Shown here piece after piece: positions 48,153 to 58,607 of a stretch of 64,000 nucleotides of DNA. How positions within the stretch are numbered: position 1 is the stretch's first letter; each line of letters opens with the position of its first letter. The stretch is from Pseudomonadota bacterium (GTDB lineage Bacteria; Pseudomonadota; Alphaproteobacteria; Caulobacterales; Caulobacteraceae). A program made the position numbers and the translations under genes. Below the pieces are notes generated by a model that worked only from the letters and a program-made list of their open reading frames with translations, made no database searches and had not been told where the DNA came from. The DNA is taken from positions 310,001 through 374,000 of the forward strand of contig JAFECT010000004.1 of NCBI GenBank assembly GCA_018241995.1. Reading direction: 5' to 3'.

Positions 48153-48407
48153 GAATCCGGCTGTGTGCAGGTGCGAAAAGAAGGCGCTGTAGGGCGCATG
48201 CAGACCTTGTGTTGTCAAGGTCGGGCGGGATTTGCGGCCCGGCGGCAAAGGCCGCATCCGCAGGCTCGGGCAATCCATCCCCCGCCCGCCCACAGGCAAT
48301 CGCGGAATATTCAGCGCAAAGGGAACCTTCGCCGTTCCCGCGCGTCGATAGCGGCTGTGGCGTTTGGTAAAGACCGAGTCGTTCTTTTCATCTCCCGGAC
48401 CGGATCC

Positions 48408-49064
48408 TTGGGCCGCCAGCTACGCCTAGACCTCCAGAGCGCCATACCGCAGACGCGCGACGATTTCGTCGTGTCGCCGGCCAACGAGCGTGCGGTCGCG
48501 ATGCTGGACACGTGGCCGAGCAGCCAGGGCGGGGTGTTGGCCCTGGTCGGGCCGGAGGGTTCCGGCAAGAGCCACCTCGCCTCCAACTGGGCCGAGCGCA
48601 CCGGAGCCGAGTTCCTGCAGGACGTGGCGGCGGACCTGGCCGACCTGCCCTCGCTCGAAGGCCGGACGGTCGCCATCGACGACGCCGACCGCGTCGATGA
48701 CGAGACCCTGTTTCACCTGATCAACCAGGCGCACATGCCCGGCGGCGGACTGCTCTTGATCTCGCGCCGGCGCCCCGCCGCGTGGAGTGCGGAACTGCCC
48801 GACCTGCGTTCGCGGCTGGACGCCATCCGCGTGATCGAGCTGGGGTCGCCCGACGACGTCGTGCTGTGGGGCGTGCTGGACCGCTTCTTCCGCCAGCGCT
48901 CGATCACGCCCTCGCCCGATCTGCTTGAATATCTGGTGCGGCGCATCGAACGCTCGGTGCCGCACGCGCGCGAGATCGTGGCGCGCATGGCCGCCGACCA
49001 CCGCCCGCCAACCAGGGCGCTGGCGCGCGAGCTGCTGGAGCAGGACGGCGGCGAGAACGACTAG
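48408..49064 (+). CDS. hdaA: HdaA, regulatory inactivator of DnaA (AAA+)
   Basis: About 218 residues using a TTG at 48408; a GTG at 48357 would add 17. Either way the N-terminus carries GRQLRLDL, matching the QL(S/D)LPL-type sliding-clamp binding motif of Hda. AAA+ part: [16 protein letters not shown] (Walker A), [18 protein letters not shown] (Walker B), [12 protein letters not shown] (sensor 1) and [10 protein letters not shown] near the C-terminus (sensor 2). Clamp-bound Hda stimulates ATP hydrolysis by DnaA and limits replication initiation. No robust ribosome site favours either start. Followed by ppk. Confidence 0.88.
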   Translation: MGRQLRLDLQSAIPQTRDDFVVSPANERAVAMLDTWPSSQGGVLALVGPEGSGKSHLASNWAERTGAEFLQDVAADLADLPSLEGRTVAIDDADRVDDETLFHLINQAHMPGGGLLLISRRRPAAWSAELPDLRSRLDAIRVIELGSPDDVVLWGVLDRFFRQRSITPSPDLLEYLVRRIERSVPHAREIVARMAADHRPPTRALARELLEQDGGEND

Positions 49065-49177
49065 GCCCGCCTTCGGCGCTTCAAGGAAACGTCAGAGATT
49101 TCGGCGTAAAAAGCGGTTTCACGCGCTTGCCGGGGGGCGGCGTAAGCGCCAAGACTGAGACCTACGCCAGGAAATCC

Positions 49178-51385
49178 ATGTCCGACGCCGCGATCGCAGA
49201 CGCTGAAGTCCCTCCGTCACACGCCCCGAAGCTGAGGCTCGACGAGGACCTGATCGCGTCCCCCGAACGGTTCTTCAACCGCGAGCTCTCCTGGCTGGCG
49301 TTCAACAGGCGGGTGCTGGAAGAGGCCTGCAACGAGCGCCATCCGCTGCTTGAGCGCGTGCGCTTCCTGTCGATCTCGGCCAACAACCTCGACGAATTCT
49401 ACATGGTGCGCGTGGCCGGGGTGAAAGGCCAGGTGCGCGAACGCGTGCGCACCGTCAGCCAGGACGGCCTGACCCCGATGGAGGTCCTGGAGCGCATCAA
49501 CGACGCGGCCACCACCCTGATGCAGGACCAGCAGCGGCAATGGCGCACCCTGCGCGGCCTTCTGGCCAAGGAGGGCATGGAGGTCATCGATTCCGGTCAG
49601 GTCTCGAAGTTCGAGCGCGCGCGCATCGAGCCCGAGTTCCTGAGCCAGCTGTTCCCGATCCTGACCCCTCTGGCGATCGACCCGGCCCACCCCTTCCCCT
49701 TCATCCCGAACCTCGGCTTCTGCCTGGCGCTGAAGCTGCGCCGCACCTCCGACGGCAAACCGCTCTACGCCCTCGTGCCGATCCCGCAGCAGGTGCGCCG
49801 GTTCTGGGAGCTTCCGGGGGCCGCGCGGCGCACGAACAAGGCGCATCGGCGCTATCTGTCGCTGGAAAGCCTGCTTGCCCTGTTCATCGATCACCTGTTC
49901 CCGGGGTGCGAAGTCGAGATGTGCGGCGTGTTCCGCGTCATCCGCGACAGCGACATCGAGATGGAGGAAGAGGCCGAGGACCTGGTCCGCGAATACGAGG
50001 CGCTCTTGAAACAGCGGCGCCTGGGCGGCGTCGTGCGGGTCAAGATCGAGGCGGGGATGCCCGCCGAACTGCGCAAGTTCATCGTCGAGCACCTGAACGC
50101 CTCGGCCGAGGACACGGTGCTGGTGGACGGCATGCTGGGCCTGGCGCAGCTGAACCAGCTGATCCCGCCCGACCGCCCCGACCTGAAGTTCCCGCAGTTC
50201 GACCCGCGCTTTCCCGAGCGTATCCGCGACCACGGCGGCGACTGCTTCTCGGCCATCCGTGAGAAGGACATCCTGGTCCACCACCCGTTCGAGAGCTTCG
50301 ACGTGGTGGTCCAGTTCCTGCGCCAGGCCGCCCGTGATCCGAACGTGGTGGCGATCAAGCAGACCCTCTATCGCACCTCCAAGGACAGCCCGATCGTGGC
50401 CGCCCTGATCGAGGCCGCCGACAACGGCAAGAACGTCACCGCCCTGATCGAGATCAAGGCGCGCTTCGACGAGCAGGCCAACATCGGCTGGGCCAAGGCC
50501 ATGGAGCGGGCGGGCATCCACGTCGTGTTCGGCTTCGTCGAGTACAAGACCCACGCCAAGCTGAGCGTGGTGGTGCGCCGCGAGGGCGAGGCCTTGCGCA
50601 CCTACTGCCACTTCGGCACCGGCAACTATCATCCGGTCACGGCCAAGGTTTACACTGACCTGTCGCTGTTCACGACCGACCCGGCCCTGGCCCGCGATAG
50701 CGTGCGCATCTTCAACTACATCACCGGCTATGCGCGGCCCGAGGACATGGAGAAGCTCAACTTCTCGCCCTTCACGCTCAAGCCCACCCTCCTGGAGCTG
50801 ATCGGCCAGGAGGTGAAGAACGCCAAGGCCGGCAAGCCTGCCGCGATCTGGGCCAAGCTGAACTCCATCGTCGACCCGGTGATCATCGACGCGCTCTATC
50901 GCGCCAGCCAGGCCGGCGTGCGCATCGAGCTGATCGTGCGCGGCGTCTGCTGCCTCAGACCCGGCGTGCCGGGCCTGTCGGAGAACATCCGCGTCAAGTC
51001 GATCATCGGCCGCTTCCTGGAGCACAGCCGCATCGTCTGTTTCGCCAACGGCAAGGAGCTGCCCAGCGACGACGCGCGGGTGTTCATCTCCTCCGCCGAC
51101 TGGATGCCCCGCAACCTGGACCGCCGTATCGAGACCCTGGTTCCGGTCGAGAACCCCACCGTGCACCGCCAGGTGCTGAACCAGATCATGGTCGCCAACT
51201 TCAAGGACGAGGCGCAGACATGGTGGCTGGAACCGGACGGCCGCTATCGGCGCTTCGATCTCAGCGGGGTCGAGAAGCCGTTCTCCGCCCACGATTACTT
51301 CATGACCAACCCGAGCCTGTCTGGTAGAGGCCGCAGCGTGAAGAACCTCCCGGGCGTCATCGAATATGCCGGCGTTCGGCGATAG
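49178..51385 (+). CDS. ppk: polyphosphate kinase 1
   Basis: 735 residues making polyphosphate from ATP reversibly. N-terminal [39 protein letters not shown]; body [12 protein letters not shown] and [15 protein letters not shown], where the His near 478 region relates to the autophosphorylated and catalytic residues; C-terminal [18 protein letters not shown] 49178 is chosen since the conserved N-domain starts soon after. Overlaps ppx by 20 bases, so synthesis and breakdown enzymes are made together. Confidence 0.97.
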   Translation: MSDAAIADAEVPPSHAPKLRLDEDLIASPERFFNRELSWLAFNRRVLEEACNERHPLLERVRFLSISANNLDEFYMVRVAGVKGQVRERVRTVSQDGLTPMEVLERINDAATTLMQDQQRQWRTLRGLLAKEGMEVIDSGQVSKFERARIEPEFLSQLFPILTPLAIDPAHPFPFIPNLGFCLALKLRRTSDGKPLYALVPIPQQVRRFWELPGAARRTNKAHRRYLSLESLLALFIDHLFPGCEVEMCGVFRVIRDSDIEMEEEAEDLVREYEALLKQRRLGGVVRVKIEAGMPAELRKFIVEHLNASAEDTVLVDGMLGLAQLNQLIPPDRPDLKFPQFDPRFPERIRDHGGDCFSAIREKDILVHHPFESFDVVVQFLRQAARDPNVVAIKQTLYRTSKDSPIVAALIEAADNGKNVTALIEIKARFDEQANIGWAKAMERAGIHVVFGFVEYKTHAKLSVVVRREGEALRTYCHFGTGNYHPVTAKVYTDLSLFTTDPALARDSVRIFNYITGYARPEDMEKLNFSPFTLKPTLLELIGQEVKNAKAGKPAAIWAKLNSIVDPVIIDALYRASQAGVRIELIVRGVCCLRPGVPGLSENIRVKSIIGRFLEHSRIVCFANGKELPSDDARVFISSADWMPRNLDRRIETLVPVENPTVHRQVLNQIMVANFKDEAQTWWLEPDGRYRRFDLSGVEKPFSAHDYFMTNPSLSGRGRSVKNLPGVIEYAGVRR

Positions 51386-52907
51386 GATCGCGGGGGCGCG
51401 CGACGTCGCGGTCATCGACGTCGGCTCCAACTCCGTCCGCCTGGTGATCTATCGCCTGGAGGGCCGGGCGATCTGGACCGTCTTCAACGAGAAGGTGCTG
51501 GCGGGCCTCGGCCGTGGCGTGGAGACCACCGGCCAGCTGCCGCCCGACGGCGTGACCGAGGCCATCCAGGCGCTGCGCCGCTTCAAGGCCGTACTCGACG
51601 CCGCCCGCCCCTCCGAAATCCACACCGCCGCCACCGCCGCCGTGCGCGCCGCCGCCGACGGGCCGGACTTCATCGGCCTAGTGCAAGCCGAGACGGGTCT
51701 GAAGCTGCGCGTCCTGACCGGCGAGGAGGAGGCGCGCTATTCGGCGCTGGGCGTCCTGGCCGGATATCCGCAGGCGCAAGGGGTCGTCGGCGACCTTGGC
51801 GGTTCGAGCCTGGAGCTGGTGCGCGTCGGCGCAGGCCGCGTCGAGGGCGGGGTCACCCTGCCGCTCGGCCCATTTGCGCTCGGGGCGCCCAAGGGGTTCG
51901 ACGCCGGCGCCGTGCGCGCCCTGGCGCAACAGCGGATGAAGGCGGTGGCGGGTCGGTTCTCGACCAGAACCTTCCATGCGGTCGGCGGGGCCTGGCGCAG
52001 CCTCGCCCTGATCCACATGGAGATGGCCGACTATCCGCTGAAGATCGTGCACCTCTACCAGATGACCGGCCGCGAGGCCCTCGACGTCGCCCGCTTCATC
52101 GCCAAGCAGTCCAAGAGTTCTTTGGAGCGCATGCGCGGCGTCACCCGCAAGCGCGCCGAAACCATGCCCTACGCCGCCATGGCCATGGAGGCGGTGGTCG
52201 AGAGCCTGGGCGTCGAACGCCTGAAGATCTCGGCCTTCGGCATCCGCGAGGGCCTGATCTTCGACGCCATGGACGAGGAACTGCGCCGCCAGGACCCGCT
52301 GGTGGAAGGCTGCGCCGCCGTGGGGGCCCGCCAGGGTGTGGCCGAAGGCCTGGGCGCGCCCCTGGCCGCCTGGCTCAGGCCCGCGTTCGCGCGCCTGGAG
52401 CGGGTGTTCGAAGACCGCGACGACACCCTGATCGAGGCCGCCTGCCGCCTGGCCGACGTGGGCGCGCGCCTGCACCCCGACCACCGGGCCGACCTCGCCT
52501 TCACCCAGGTGCTGCGTGCGCCGGTCGCCGGCCAGACCCACGCCGAGCGCGTGTTCGTCTCGCTCGCGGTGCATGCCCGCTATGGCGGCCCGCCGGAGAC
52601 GCCTGAGCCGGACGTGGTGCGCAAGCTGCTGTCGCGCGAACGGATCGCGCGCGCCCGCGCGGTCGGACTTGCCATGCGCCTGGGCTGCGACCTCTCGGGA
52701 CGCACCGCCGCGCTGCTCTGCGAATCAGCGCTGGACATCGAGGACGGCCGTCTCGTCCTGACCGCGCGCCCCGCCTGGGCGGACATGCTGCTGGGCGAAC
52801 AGACCGCCAAGCGGGCCAATGCCCTGGCGACGGCGCTGGACCTGAAGCTGGACATGCACGCCGCCGCGCCTGCGGACGCGGCGGCCTGGGCGCGCCTCGG
52901 CCGCTGA
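51366..52907 (+). CDS. ppx: exopolyphosphatase, Ppx/GppA family
   Basis: 513 residues. ASKHA-fold signatures [14 protein letters not shown] (phosphate 1), [15 protein letters not shown] with the catalytic Glu, [10 protein letters not shown] (phosphate 2), then an HD-like C-terminal region ([10 protein letters not shown]). It hydrolyses terminal phosphates of polyphosphate and may act on pppGpp. Overlaps ppk by 20 bases in another frame. An EcfG-type promoter begins 20 bases beyond its stop and serves the next gene. Confidence 0.94.
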   Translation: MPAFGDRIAGARDVAVIDVGSNSVRLVIYRLEGRAIWTVFNEKVLAGLGRGVETTGQLPPDGVTEAIQALRRFKAVLDAARPSEIHTAATAAVRAAADGPDFIGLVQAETGLKLRVLTGEEEARYSALGVLAGYPQAQGVVGDLGGSSLELVRVGAGRVEGGVTLPLGPFALGAPKGFDAGAVRALAQQRMKAVAGRFSTRTFHAVGGAWRSLALIHMEMADYPLKIVHLYQMTGREALDVARFIAKQSKSSLERMRGVTRKRAETMPYAAMAMEAVVESLGVERLKISAFGIREGLIFDAMDEELRRQDPLVEGCAAVGARQGVAEGLGAPLAAWLRPAFARLERVFEDRDDTLIEAACRLADVGARLHPDHRADLAFTQVLRAPVAGQTHAERVFVSLAVHARYGGPPETPEPDVVRKLLSRERIARARAVGLAMRLGCDLSGRTAALLCESALDIEDGRLVLTARPAWADMLLGEQTAKRANALATALDLKLDMHAAAPADAAAWARLGR

Positions 52908-52927
52908 GTCTCGTCCCCGCCGCTGAC

Positions 52928-52952
52928 GGAACGCCTTGGCTCTCCCCTCGTT
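52928..52952 (+). promoter_or_regulatory. EcfG/sigma-T (general stress) promoter for the CsbD gene
   Basis: GGAAC (52928-52932), 16 bases, CGTT (52949-52952): an exact match to the GGAAC-N16/17-CGTT consensus of EcfG-type sigma factors (SigT in Caulobacter). It lies 35 bases before the CsbD start, an appropriate distance. CsbD proteins are usual members of the alphaproteobacterial general stress regulon. Confidence 0.85.
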
Positions 52953-52986
52953 TGCTCTGGGTCGGGACAGTCAAGTGAGGTTTGAG

Positions 52987-53157
52987 ATGAACAGGGATCG
53001 GATCGACGGCGCCGGCAAGAAGGCCATGGGCTCGATGAAGGACGCGGCCGGCAAGGTGACCGGCGACACCAAGTTGCGCGTGGAAGGCAAGGCCGAAGAG
53101 GCCGCGGGTTCGGTGCAGAACGCGGCGGGCAAGGCTCGGGATGGCTTGAAGCACTAA
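52987..53157 (+). CDS. CsbD-family stress protein
   Basis: 56 residues, NRDRIDGAGKKAMGSMKD, then AAGKVTGDTKLRVEGKAEEAAGSVQNAAGKARD: the Lys/Ala/Gly-rich amphipathic repeat of CsbD. Such proteins are soluble, partly disordered and induced by osmotic, oxidative or stationary-phase stress; molecular function is unknown. A perfect EcfG-type promoter precedes it and a strong inverted repeat follows, so it is a one-gene stress unit. Confidence 0.92.
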   Translation: MNRDRIDGAGKKAMGSMKDAAGKVTGDTKLRVEGKAEEAAGSVQNAAGKARDGLKH

Positions 53158-53169
53158 GCGCTCGAAATT

Positions 53170-53217
53170 GGGACCCGGCCCTCTCTCACGGGTTGGGGGG
53201 CCGTTGGGCCGGGTCCC
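53170..53217 (+). terminator. large hairpin after CsbD, probable terminator
   Basis: GGGACCCGGCCC (53170-53181) and GGGCCGGGTCCC (53206-53217) are perfect inverse 12-mers around a 24-base loop. There is no T-run after the stem, so termination may be Rho-assisted or the hairpin may stabilise the transcript 3' end. Confidence 0.55.
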
Positions 53218-53382
53218 TAGTCGCGCATCAGCCAGGAAACCCTAGTCTCCACGCCTTTCAGGCAGCTTGCACAAACGGCGTGACGCGAAAAAATCCGAGG
53301 CGCCTGTCAGGTCCGAAACCCGCCAGACGGTCGCGAGCCGCTACGACATCCTGCCTCCCGAAGCCGAACCGGGAGCAAGGCC

Positions 53383-53781
53383 ATGGCCGCCATCCACATC
53401 GACATTCCCCTGAACACGCCTGCGCAAACCGCCTGGGACGCCGTGCGCGACGTCGGCGCCATCCACACGCGCCTGGCCAGGGGTTTCGTCACCGATACCC
53501 AGCTTGAAGGCGACAGCCGCGTGGTCACCTTCGCCAACGGGTTCGTGGCCCGAGAAGCCATCATCGACCTCGACGACAAGCGGCGGCGGTTGGCCTATTC
53601 GGTGCGCAGCGAGGCGCTGGAGCATCACCACGCCTCCATCGAGATCGTCGAAGGCGTCGATGGCCGGGCGCGCATGATCTGGCAGGCGGACCTGAAGCCC
53701 GACTCTGCCGCCGAGCGGATCGAGCCAATGATGCAGGCGGGAGCAAAAGCCATGCAGGCGACGCTGGAAGGCGTCGTCTAG
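53383..53781 (+). CDS. SRPBCC (START-like) family protein
   Basis: 132 residues: AIHIDIPLNTPAQTAWDAVRDVGAIHTRLA, VTFANGFVAREAIIDLD and WQADLKPDSAAERIEPMM fit the helix-grip SRPBCC fold (Bet v 1/polyketide cyclase-like), which holds a hydrophobic ligand in a deep pocket. No signal peptide; cytoplasmic. Ligand unknown. Its TAG overlaps the stop of the convergent rnd gene (shared CTAG at 53778-53781). The 225 bases before it contain only the CsbD hairpin. Confidence 0.85.
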   Translation: MAAIHIDIPLNTPAQTAWDAVRDVGAIHTRLARGFVTDTQLEGDSRVVTFANGFVAREAIIDLDDKRRRLAYSVRSEALEHHHASIEIVEGVDGRARMIWQADLKPDSAAERIEPMMQAGAKAMQATLEGVV

Positions 53782-54938
53782 GCTCCTTCGATCTCCACCA
53801 CCTCGACCTTGGCGCCATTCAGCACCAGGGCCAGCTCGCCGCGCTTCAGCTTCAGCGCGTTCTCCCCGAACAGCTTGCGCCGCCAGCCCTGCAGGGCCTC
53901 GACGTCGGCCTCGTCGTCGACGGCGATCTTTTCCAGGTCGGCGACCGTGGCGATCAGTTTCGGCGCGACGTTGGAGTCTTCCGAGCAGGCCTTGAGCAGC
54001 ACCTTCAGCAGTTCGACCACAGAGCCCGGCGCCGGCTCGCGGCGCGGCTCGCGCTCCACCTCCGGCGCGTGAGCGTCGGGGTCCTCCAGCGCGGCCTTCA
54101 GGGCGTCGATCAGGTCCAGGCCGAACTTCGAGGAGCCGAAGCCCTTGGAAACCGAGCGCAGGCGGTTGAAGGCGTCGGGGTCGAGCGGCAGCTGGGTGGC
54201 GATCTCGTCGATGGCCTCGTCCTTCAGGATGCGGCCGCGCGGCTGGTCACGCTCCTGCGCTGTGCGCTCGCGCCAGGCGGCGGTCGCCTTGAACGCGGCG
54301 AGGTACTTGGACGAGAAGCGGCGGGGCTTGAGCCGCCGCCAGGCCTTCTCCGGATCGGTGTCGTAGAGGGCGGGATTGGTGAGCGCGGCCATCTCTTCCG
54401 ACACCCAGGTCAGGCGGCCTTCGCGCTGCAGGCGGTCGCGCAGCAGCGGGTAGAGCTTCGCCAGCCAGATTACATCGGCGGCGGCGTACTTCAGCTGGGC
54501 GTCGGACAGCGGGCGTCGGGCCCAATCGGTGAAGCGGCTGGCCTTGTCCAGGTCCTTCTTCAGCATCTGCCGGACCAGCGAATCATAGCTGACCTGGTCG
54601 CCGAAGCCCGCGGCCATGGCGGCGACCTGGGTGTCGAACAGCGGCTGGGGAATCACACCCAGGTTGTTGAAGATCTCCACGTCCTGGCGCGCGGCATGGA
54701 ACACCTTGGTGATGGCCGTGTCCGCGAACAGGCGCAGAAGCGGAGCCAGATCAAGGCCTTCCGCCAGGGGATCGATGTTCCAAGCGTCCTCGGACGTGGC
54801 GACCTGCACCAGGCACAGCTTGGGCCAGAAGGTGGTTTCGCGCATGAACTCGGTGTCCACGGCGATGAAAGGAGCGGATTGGAGGCTGGAACAGAGGCTT
54901 TCAAGCGCCTCGTTGGTCGTGATCGGCTGCATGACCAT
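53778..54938 (-). CDS. rnd: ribonuclease D
   Basis: 386 residues. DEDDy exonuclease: AVDTEFMRETTFW (Asp and Glu), FHAARQDVEIFNN, then YAAADVIWLAKLYP with Tyr and Asp. One or two HRDC domains fill the C-terminal half (AFKATAAWRERTAQERDQPRGRILKDEAIDEIA). RNase D trims the 3' ends of tRNAs and other stable RNAs. Start is ATG 54938 (MVMQPITTNEAL; a second ATG two codons on is possible). Divergent from purM. Confidence 0.95.
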   Translation of the reverse strand: MVMQPITTNEALESLCSSLQSAPFIAVDTEFMRETTFWPKLCLVQVATSEDAWNIDPLAEGLDLAPLLRLFADTAITKVFHAARQDVEIFNNLGVIPQPLFDTQVAAMAAGFGDQVSYDSLVRQMLKKDLDKASRFTDWARRPLSDAQLKYAAADVIWLAKLYPLLRDRLQREGRLTWVSEEMAALTNPALYDTDPEKAWRRLKPRRFSSKYLAAFKATAAWRERTAQERDQPRGRILKDEAIDEIATQLPLDPDAFNRLRSVSKGFGSSKFGLDLIDALKAALEDPDAHAPEVEREPRREPAPGSVVELLKVLLKACSEDSNVAPKLIATVADLEKIAVDDEADVEALQGWRRKLFGENALKLKRGELALVLNGAKVEVVEIEGA

Positions 54939-55023
54939 GCTATAGCCCCGCCGCGCGCGGGTTGCACAAGTCGCTTGGTCGCAGTTTTCGCGCTTCAGGA
55001 CGCAGTTTCGAGGAAAACGTCGC

Positions 55024-56055
<1,032 letters not shown>

Positions 56056-56056
56056 G

Positions 56057-56677
56057 ATGACGCGCAAGAAGGTCGGGGTGCTGATCTCGGGCCGCGGCTC
56101 GAACATGCAGGCCTTGTGTGAGGCGGCGAAAGACGCCGCCTACCCGGCAGAGATCGTGCTGGTGGCCTCCAACAGGTCAGACGCCGGGGGGCTGGAGATC
56201 GCGCGCGGGTACGGCGCCGAGACCTTTGCCCTGGACCACCGCCCGTTCGGCAAGGACCGCGAGGCGCACGAGCGCGAGATGGACGCGGCCCTGCGCGCTC
56301 ACGGCGTCGAGATCGTCGCCCTGGCCGGCTATATGCGCGTGCTGTCGCCCTGGCTGGTGGCGCAGTGGCAAGGCCGGATGATCAACATCCACCCCTCGCT
56401 GCTGCCGCTGTTTCCGGGCCTCGACACCCACAAGCGCGCGCTCGAAGCCGGGGTGAAGCTGCACGGCTGCACCGTGCACCTGGTCTCCGACGGCGTGGAC
56501 GAAGGCCCGATCCTGGGCCAGGCGGCCGTGCCCGTGCTGGCCGGCGACGACGAGGCGGCCCTGGCGGCGCGGGTGCTGAAGGTGGAGCACCGGCTCTATC
56601 CGGCTTGTCTGGCCGCGCTGGCGTCGGGCAAGCATTGGGTCGAGACGGACGCGGCGGCGAGCCTGATCAGCGTCTAG
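56057..56677 (+). CDS. purN: phosphoribosylglycinamide formyltransferase
   Basis: 206 residues. KVGVLISGRGSNMQAL at the start, VALAGYMRVLSPW, the catalytic NIHPSLLPLFPGLDTHKRALEAG with its His, and TVHLVSDGVDEGPILGQ with the catalytic Asp. Transfers formyl from 10-formyl-THF to GAR. Immediately follows purM and ends overlapping by 11 bases the 3' end of a convergent hypothetical gene. Confidence 0.97.
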   Translation: MTRKKVGVLISGRGSNMQALCEAAKDAAYPAEIVLVASNRSDAGGLEIARGYGAETFALDHRPFGKDREAHEREMDAALRAHGVEIVALAGYMRVLSPWLVAQWQGRMINIHPSLLPLFPGLDTHKRALEAGVKLHGCTVHLVSDGVDEGPILGQAAVPVLAGDDEAALAARVLKVEHRLYPACLAALASGKHWVETDAAASLISV

Positions 56678-57122
56678 GAGGCCACCACAGCCACAGGGCT
56701 GCATCATCGCGCCCCCAGATCACATAGTCACCTTCGCCAGTCCGCATGTCGCTGACCGCTGCGCGCAACGCCTCAAGCGCCTCGTCGCCTGCGCTCAGCC
56801 TCGCGTGGCCATCCTCGTCTGCATCAATCGACCAGGTATCCCCAGGCCAGTCGCGCGAATAGCTCAGCGTCAGGCTAGCCGCAGGCCGCTTGGGTTCGGT
56901 GTTGCCCCGAAAGGGTTCAGGGAGGTCGCGTTGCTCGACTGCAATCTTCAAGCGACCTGGATAGCGCGCAGCCTGCAGCAGGTTCAGCGCTTCATCGAGA
57001 CAATCGCAGCCTTCCGCGTCCGCCGCAAAATGCCAGCCCTTCAGACTGGCGCGGTGACTTTTCGGATAGCGCCACAAATAGATGCGACCCCACGGGCGCC
57101 AGCGCTCCAAAGCCGGGTCCAC
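56667..57122 (-). CDS. hypothetical acidic protein
   Basis: 151 residues from a GTG at 57122 (an ATG at 57155 would overlap the esterase gene). Tryptophan-rich: PWGRIYLWRYPKSHRASLKGWHFAA, DLPEPFRGNTEP, SYSRDWPGDTWSIDADEDG, YVIWGRDDAALWLWW. No signal peptide. Not recognised; a paired cysteine in GCDC may bind something. It lies 5 bases after the esterase gene on the same strand, so the two are probably co-transcribed. Lacks internal features to assign function. Confidence 0.55.
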   Translation of the reverse strand: MDPALERWRPWGRIYLWRYPKSHRASLKGWHFAADAEGCDCLDEALNLLQAARYPGRLKIAVEQRDLPEPFRGNTEPKRPAASLTLSYSRDWPGDTWSIDADEDGHARLSAGDEALEALRAAVSDMRTGEGDYVIWGRDDAALWLWWPPRR

Positions 57123-57127
57123 GTCCC

Positions 57128-57976
57128 CTACCCCACCGGCGCCGCGAACAGCCACCGGATCGCCTTGATCGCCGCCGGGTCGTAGATACCTGCGTGCTTC
57201 TCCTGGGGCATGGGATCGAAGCGCCAGTTCAGGCCCTTCGGCGCCTGGGCCTTCAGGGTGTCGGCCAGCAGATAGGTGCCTGCCTCTAGCCCGCCGCCGT
57301 CGCCGGCCTCAGCAAAGTACAGCGACTTGCCGGCATAGTTCCCTGCCTTCAGCCGCTCGGCAGCCGACTTGGCGAGACTTTGTTTGTCCCACCACAGGCT
57401 GGGGCTCATGGCGATGTAGTCGTCGAACATCTGGGGTCGGGTCAGGAAGGTCTCGACCACGAACAGCCCCGCGAGCGACTCGCCCATCAGCGCGGTGGGA
57501 CCAGTGGTGCGGTAACGCGCCTTGATCCAGGGCTTCAGCTCCTCGCCGATGAAGTCGCGGAACTTGGCGGAGCCCCCTCCGGTCGGGACCAGCTTGTGGT
57601 CGCGGGGGTCGCTCGAGGGATGGGTCAGGTCATGGCGCCGGTCGATGCCCTCGATGCCGACCACGATGACGTCCTGCAGCAGGCCATTCGCGGCGCCGAC
57701 ATAGAACAGGCCCGTGGCGTGATGGAAGTCTTCGTGTTCGCCGCCGTCGAGCAGCACCACCACCGGATAGGCCTTGGTCGACGTCTCATAGCCGTCCGGC
57801 AGCCAGACATTGATGCGCCGGGTCTGACCGAGGATGCGCGAGTCCAGGGTGTAGGAGCGCCCGATCACGATGGGCCGGCCCTCCTGACGCGCGGAGTCGT
57901 CGCCCGCCGGGGCGCCGGCAAGCGCGGGGCCGGCCAAGGCGCAAGCCGCGAACAGGGAAATCAGAAACCGACGCAT
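57128..57976 (-). CDS. exported alpha/beta-hydrolase, Fes/IroE-like esterase
   Basis: 282 residues with a signal peptide (FLISLFAACALAGPALAG). INVWLPDGYETSTKAYPVVVLLDGGEHEDFHHA, IVVGIEGIDRRHDLTHPSSDP, nucleophile elbow GESLAGLFV, and PMPQEKHAGIY near the end. This is the putative esterase fold of siderophore hydrolases (Fes, IroE) and S-formylglutathione hydrolase-like proteins. Serine is present, so it is probably active in the periplasm; substrate unknown. ATG 57976 begins the leader. Confidence 0.85.
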   Translation of the reverse strand: MRRFLISLFAACALAGPALAGAPAGDDSARQEGRPIVIGRSYTLDSRILGQTRRINVWLPDGYETSTKAYPVVVLLDGGEHEDFHHATGLFYVGAANGLLQDVIVVGIEGIDRRHDLTHPSSDPRDHKLVPTGGGSAKFRDFIGEELKPWIKARYRTTGPTALMGESLAGLFVVETFLTRPQMFDDYIAMSPSLWWDKQSLAKSAAERLKAGNYAGKSLYFAEAGDGGGLEAGTYLLADTLKAQAPKGLNWRFDPMPQEKHAGIYDPAAIKAIRWLFAAPVG

Positions 57977-58084
57977 GCGGACGCGCTCCAGACACGACAA
58001 AGGCCGGAGCTTACGCCCCGGCCCTCGCGAATTCGCAACCTCAATGTCGCCGATGACCGACAGTCACCGGGCGACCAAGTCGCC

Positions 58085-58504
58085 TCAGCCGACGATCTGA
58101 TCGTCGGTGAAGAACTGGGCGATCTCGATCTTGGCGTTCTCGGCCGAGTCCGAGCCGTGCACCGAGTTCTCACCCACGTTGCGGGCGTAGAGCTTGCGGA
58201 TGGTGCCCTCAGCCGCGTTCTCGGGGTTGGTGGCGCCCATCACGTCGCGATAACGCTGCACGGCGTTGTCGCCTTCCAGCACCTGCACGACCACGGGGCC
58301 GGAGGTCATGAAGTCCACCAGCTCGCCGAAGAACGGGCGCTCCTTGTGGATTTCGTAGAACTTTTCAGCCTGGGCGCGGCTCATCTTGATGCGGCGCTGG
58401 GCGACGATGCGCAGGCCCGCGTCCTCGATCACGGCGTTGACCTTGCCGGTCAGGTTCCGCTCGGTGGCGTCGGGCTTGATGATGGAGAAGGTACGTTCGG
58501 TCAT
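58085..58504 (-). CDS. ndk: nucleoside diphosphate kinase
   Basis: 139 residues. [17 protein letters not shown] at the start, [41 protein letters not shown], and the phosphorylated His about H116 in [12 protein letters not shown]. Balances NTP and dNTP pools. Full length for the family. Divergent from the ABC-F gene. Confidence 0.98.
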   Translation of the reverse strand: MTERTFSIIKPDATERNLTGKVNAVIEDAGLRIVAQRRIKMSRAQAEKFYEIHKERPFFGELVDFMTSGPVVVQVLEGDNAVQRYRDVMGATNPENAAEGTIRKLYARNVGENSVHGSDSAENAKIEIAQFFTDDQIVG

Positions 58505-58607
58505 TCCACACACGAGAGTTGGCGTTCTTGGGGTCGCGGGCTTATAGCCGTGCGCCCCCGGATAGCAAATACCGCATTCGCCCCCGCTCGATTGGCCGCC
58601 TCGACCT

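Noticed and set aside
46398-48300. Very long plus-strand open frame opposite aspS, fused to hdaA
   Set aside because: It is the antisense shadow of aspS in GC-rich DNA; only the end (from about 48408) has Hda family motifs.
48322-48346. GGAAC-N16-CGTC, EcfG-like site upstream of hdaA
   Set aside because: Final base differs from consensus and hdaA is not an expected stress gene; too weak to annotate.
49217-51430. Long minus-strand frame opposite ppk
   Set aside because: Shadow frame; ppk on the plus strand is complete with all motifs.
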